From positions 1,309,501 to 1,373,500 of the forward strand of contig NZ_CP067420.1 in the NCBI RefSeq assembly GCF_016653635.2: a stretch of 64,000 nucleotides of DNA, in the 5' to 3' direction. Shown here in pieces: positions 62,939 through 64,000 of the stretch (position 1 is the stretch's first letter; each line of letters starts with the position of its first letter). The translations under genes were made by a program, and so were the position numbers. This stretch comes from Skermanella sp. TT6 (GTDB lineage: Bacteria > Pseudomonadota > Alphaproteobacteria > Azospirillales > Azospirillaceae). Below the pieces are notes generated by a model. That model ran no database searches and was not told the DNA's origin. It saw only the letters and a program-made list of their open reading frames with translations.

Positions 62939-64000
62939 TCAGGGCTCGTTGAAGCGTCCGCCGGTGAGGGGGCGGGGAACGCCGGTGGTGCCCGGCACGC
63001 TGAGCGGCAGGCCGGCGCGGCTTCGGACCGCCAGATAGGCGAAGGCCTGCGCCTCCAGCGCGTCGCCCTGCCATCCGACGCTGTCCACCGGCTCGACCGG
63101 CACGCCCAGCATGTCCCGAAGCAGGTCCATCAGGAAGCCGTTCAGCCGGCCGCCGCCGGTCACCAGCCAGCGCAGCGGCGGCTGAGGCAGCAGCGCGGCC
63201 GAGCGGGCGACCGCGCCCGCGGTGAAGGCGGTCAGGGTGGCGGCGCCGTCGGCGGCGTTAAGCGCCTCGACCGGCGAAACGTCGAAGCCGTCGCGATCGA
63301 GCGATTTCGGCGGCTGCTTCTTGAAATAGGGGGCTGCCAGAAGGCGGGACAGGACGCTCTGGTCGATGGTGCCGGATGCCGCCAGGGCGCCGTCGGCGTC
63401 GAACGGCCGGCCGGTGCGGGACAGGACCCAGTCGTCGATCAGGGCGTTGCCGGGGCCGGTGTCGAAGGCCAGCACGTCCTTGCCCCCGCGCCGGCCCAGC
63501 CATGTCACGTTCGCCACGCCGCCGATGTTCAACACCGCCAGGGGGCGGTCCAGATCCGCCGACAGCGCCTGGTGGTACAGCGGGACCAGCGGGGCCCCCT
63601 GGCCGCCGGCGGCCACGTCGGCGCTGCGGAAGTCGTGGACCACGGGAATGCCGGTCAGCGAGGCCAGCAGCGCGCCGTCGCCGATCTGCCAGGTGCGGCG
63701 GCGCTCGGGGGCGTGCAGGATGGTGTGGCCGTGGAACCCGATCAGATCGATCGGACCGGTCCGTTCCGCCAGCCGGCGCACCACGCCGGCATGCAGCTCC
63801 GTCAGCTCGCGCTCGACTTCCCCGACGGGACCCCGGCCGCCGAGGCAGCCGCGCAGCCGCTCGCGGAAACCGTCATCGTAGGGAACGGTGATGAAATCGC
63901 CGGTTTCGACATAGGTGAGGCCGTCGGTGCGGATCACCGCGGCGTCGATGCCGTCGAGCGACGTGCCGCTCATCAGGCCCAGGGCGGTCCGAACGGGGTT
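62939..64000 (-). CDS. anmK: Anhydro-N-acetylmuramic acid kinase (5' end outside window)
   Basis: At least 353 residues; phosphorylates and opens 1,6-anhydro-MurNAc in peptidoglycan recycling. The substrate and ATP motifs LGLMSGTSLDGIDAAVI, HGHTILHAP, VVHDFRSADVAAGGQGAPLVPLYH and NIGGVANVTWL are all present. The ATG at 63973 would cut into the conserved LGLMSGTS start, and the frame stays open (NPVRTALGL) to the window edge. The true start is therefore beyond 64000 and the entry is partial. Confidence 0.93.
   Translation of the reverse strand, partial: NPVRTALGLMSGTSLDGIDAAVIRTDGLTYVETGDFITVPYDDGFRERLRGCLGGRGPVGEVERELTELHAGVVRRLAERTGPIDLIGFHGHTILHAPERRRTWQIGDGALLASLTGIPVVHDFRSADVAAGGQGAPLVPLYHQALSADLDRPLAVLNIGGVANVTWLGRRGGKDVLAFDTGPGNALIDDWVLSRTGRPFDADGALAASGTIDQSVLSRLLAAPYFKKQPPKSLDRDGFDVSPVEALNAADGAATLTAFTAGAVARSAALLPQPPLRWLVTGGGRLNGFLMDLLRDMLGVPVEPVDSVGWQGDALEAQAFAYLAVRSRAGLPLSVPGTTGVPRPLTGGRFNEP

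Overview
The window is about 64 kb of high-GC DNA that reads as a chromosomal segment of an alphaproteobacterium, most likely of the Rhodospirillales/Azospirillales (Azospirillum or Skermanella-like). The evidence is an MmgR/alpha-r8-type small RNA, an IscR-led isc remnant, a quinoprotein 'relay' gene set, and GTG/TTG starts with strong AGGAGG sites. The genus is inferred from gene content, not from a marker gene. I see no rRNA, tRNA, insertion sequence, prophage or CRISPR array.

Layout. 0-5.5 kb: small secreted or membrane proteins, then an MHYT-PAS histidine kinase with its receiver partner. 5.5-8.5 kb: glycogen genes glgC-pgm. 8.7-12.0 kb: a LuxR-type regulator with a degenerate receiver, a candidate MmgR-like sRNA, a PHB-depolymerase-family esterase and a 62-aa membrane protein. 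12-17 kb: Rpn-like nuclease, Bcr/CflA exporter, TRIC-type channel and an AcoR-type sigma-54 activator. 17-28 kb: a soluble di-iron (propane/MimABCD-type) monooxygenase operon with an accessory amidohydrolase, a DUF59 protein and a dedicated GroEL. It is followed by an alcohol dehydrogenase operon with a CDGSH Fe-S protein. Two near-consensus -24/-12 promoters sit in front of mimA and of the alcohol dehydrogenase, and a second AcoR-type activator is divergent from the latter. 33.9-44.6 kb: a lanthanide-type methanol dehydrogenase island (xoxF, cytochrome c, xoxJ-like binding protein, CXXCW protein, DUF3280, SoxYZ-like carrier, quinoprotein-relay metallohydrolase) with glutathione-dependent formaldehyde dehydrogenase. 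45-54 kb: mixed genes, including a STAS-like protein, an endonuclease III homologue, two coupled proteins of unknown function, a divergent SelO, PPK2 and an Fe(III) ABC permease. 54-64 kb: upp, rpmB, murI, tenA, a reduced isc operon (iscR, cysteine desulfurase, hscB, fdx), an alpha/beta hydrolase, a hipA-hipB toxin-antitoxin pair with a repeated operator, and a partial anmK.

How the genes fit together. The monooxygenase should hydroxylate a short alkane or ketone, the alcohol dehydrogenase oxidises the resulting alcohol, and XoxF plus the glutathione-dependent dehydrogenase take primary alcohols and formaldehyde further. Sigma-54 promoters and two GAF/AAA+/Fis activators probably make the first steps substrate-inducible. 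A second theme is carbon storage: glycogen synthesis, a PHB-depolymerase-type esterase, an MmgR-like sRNA (a family tied to PHB granules in rhizobia) and several TTGCACTGCAA-like sites. The most unusual loci are the isc remnant, whose HscB has lost its HPD motif while hscA is absent, and the operator array in front of hipA.
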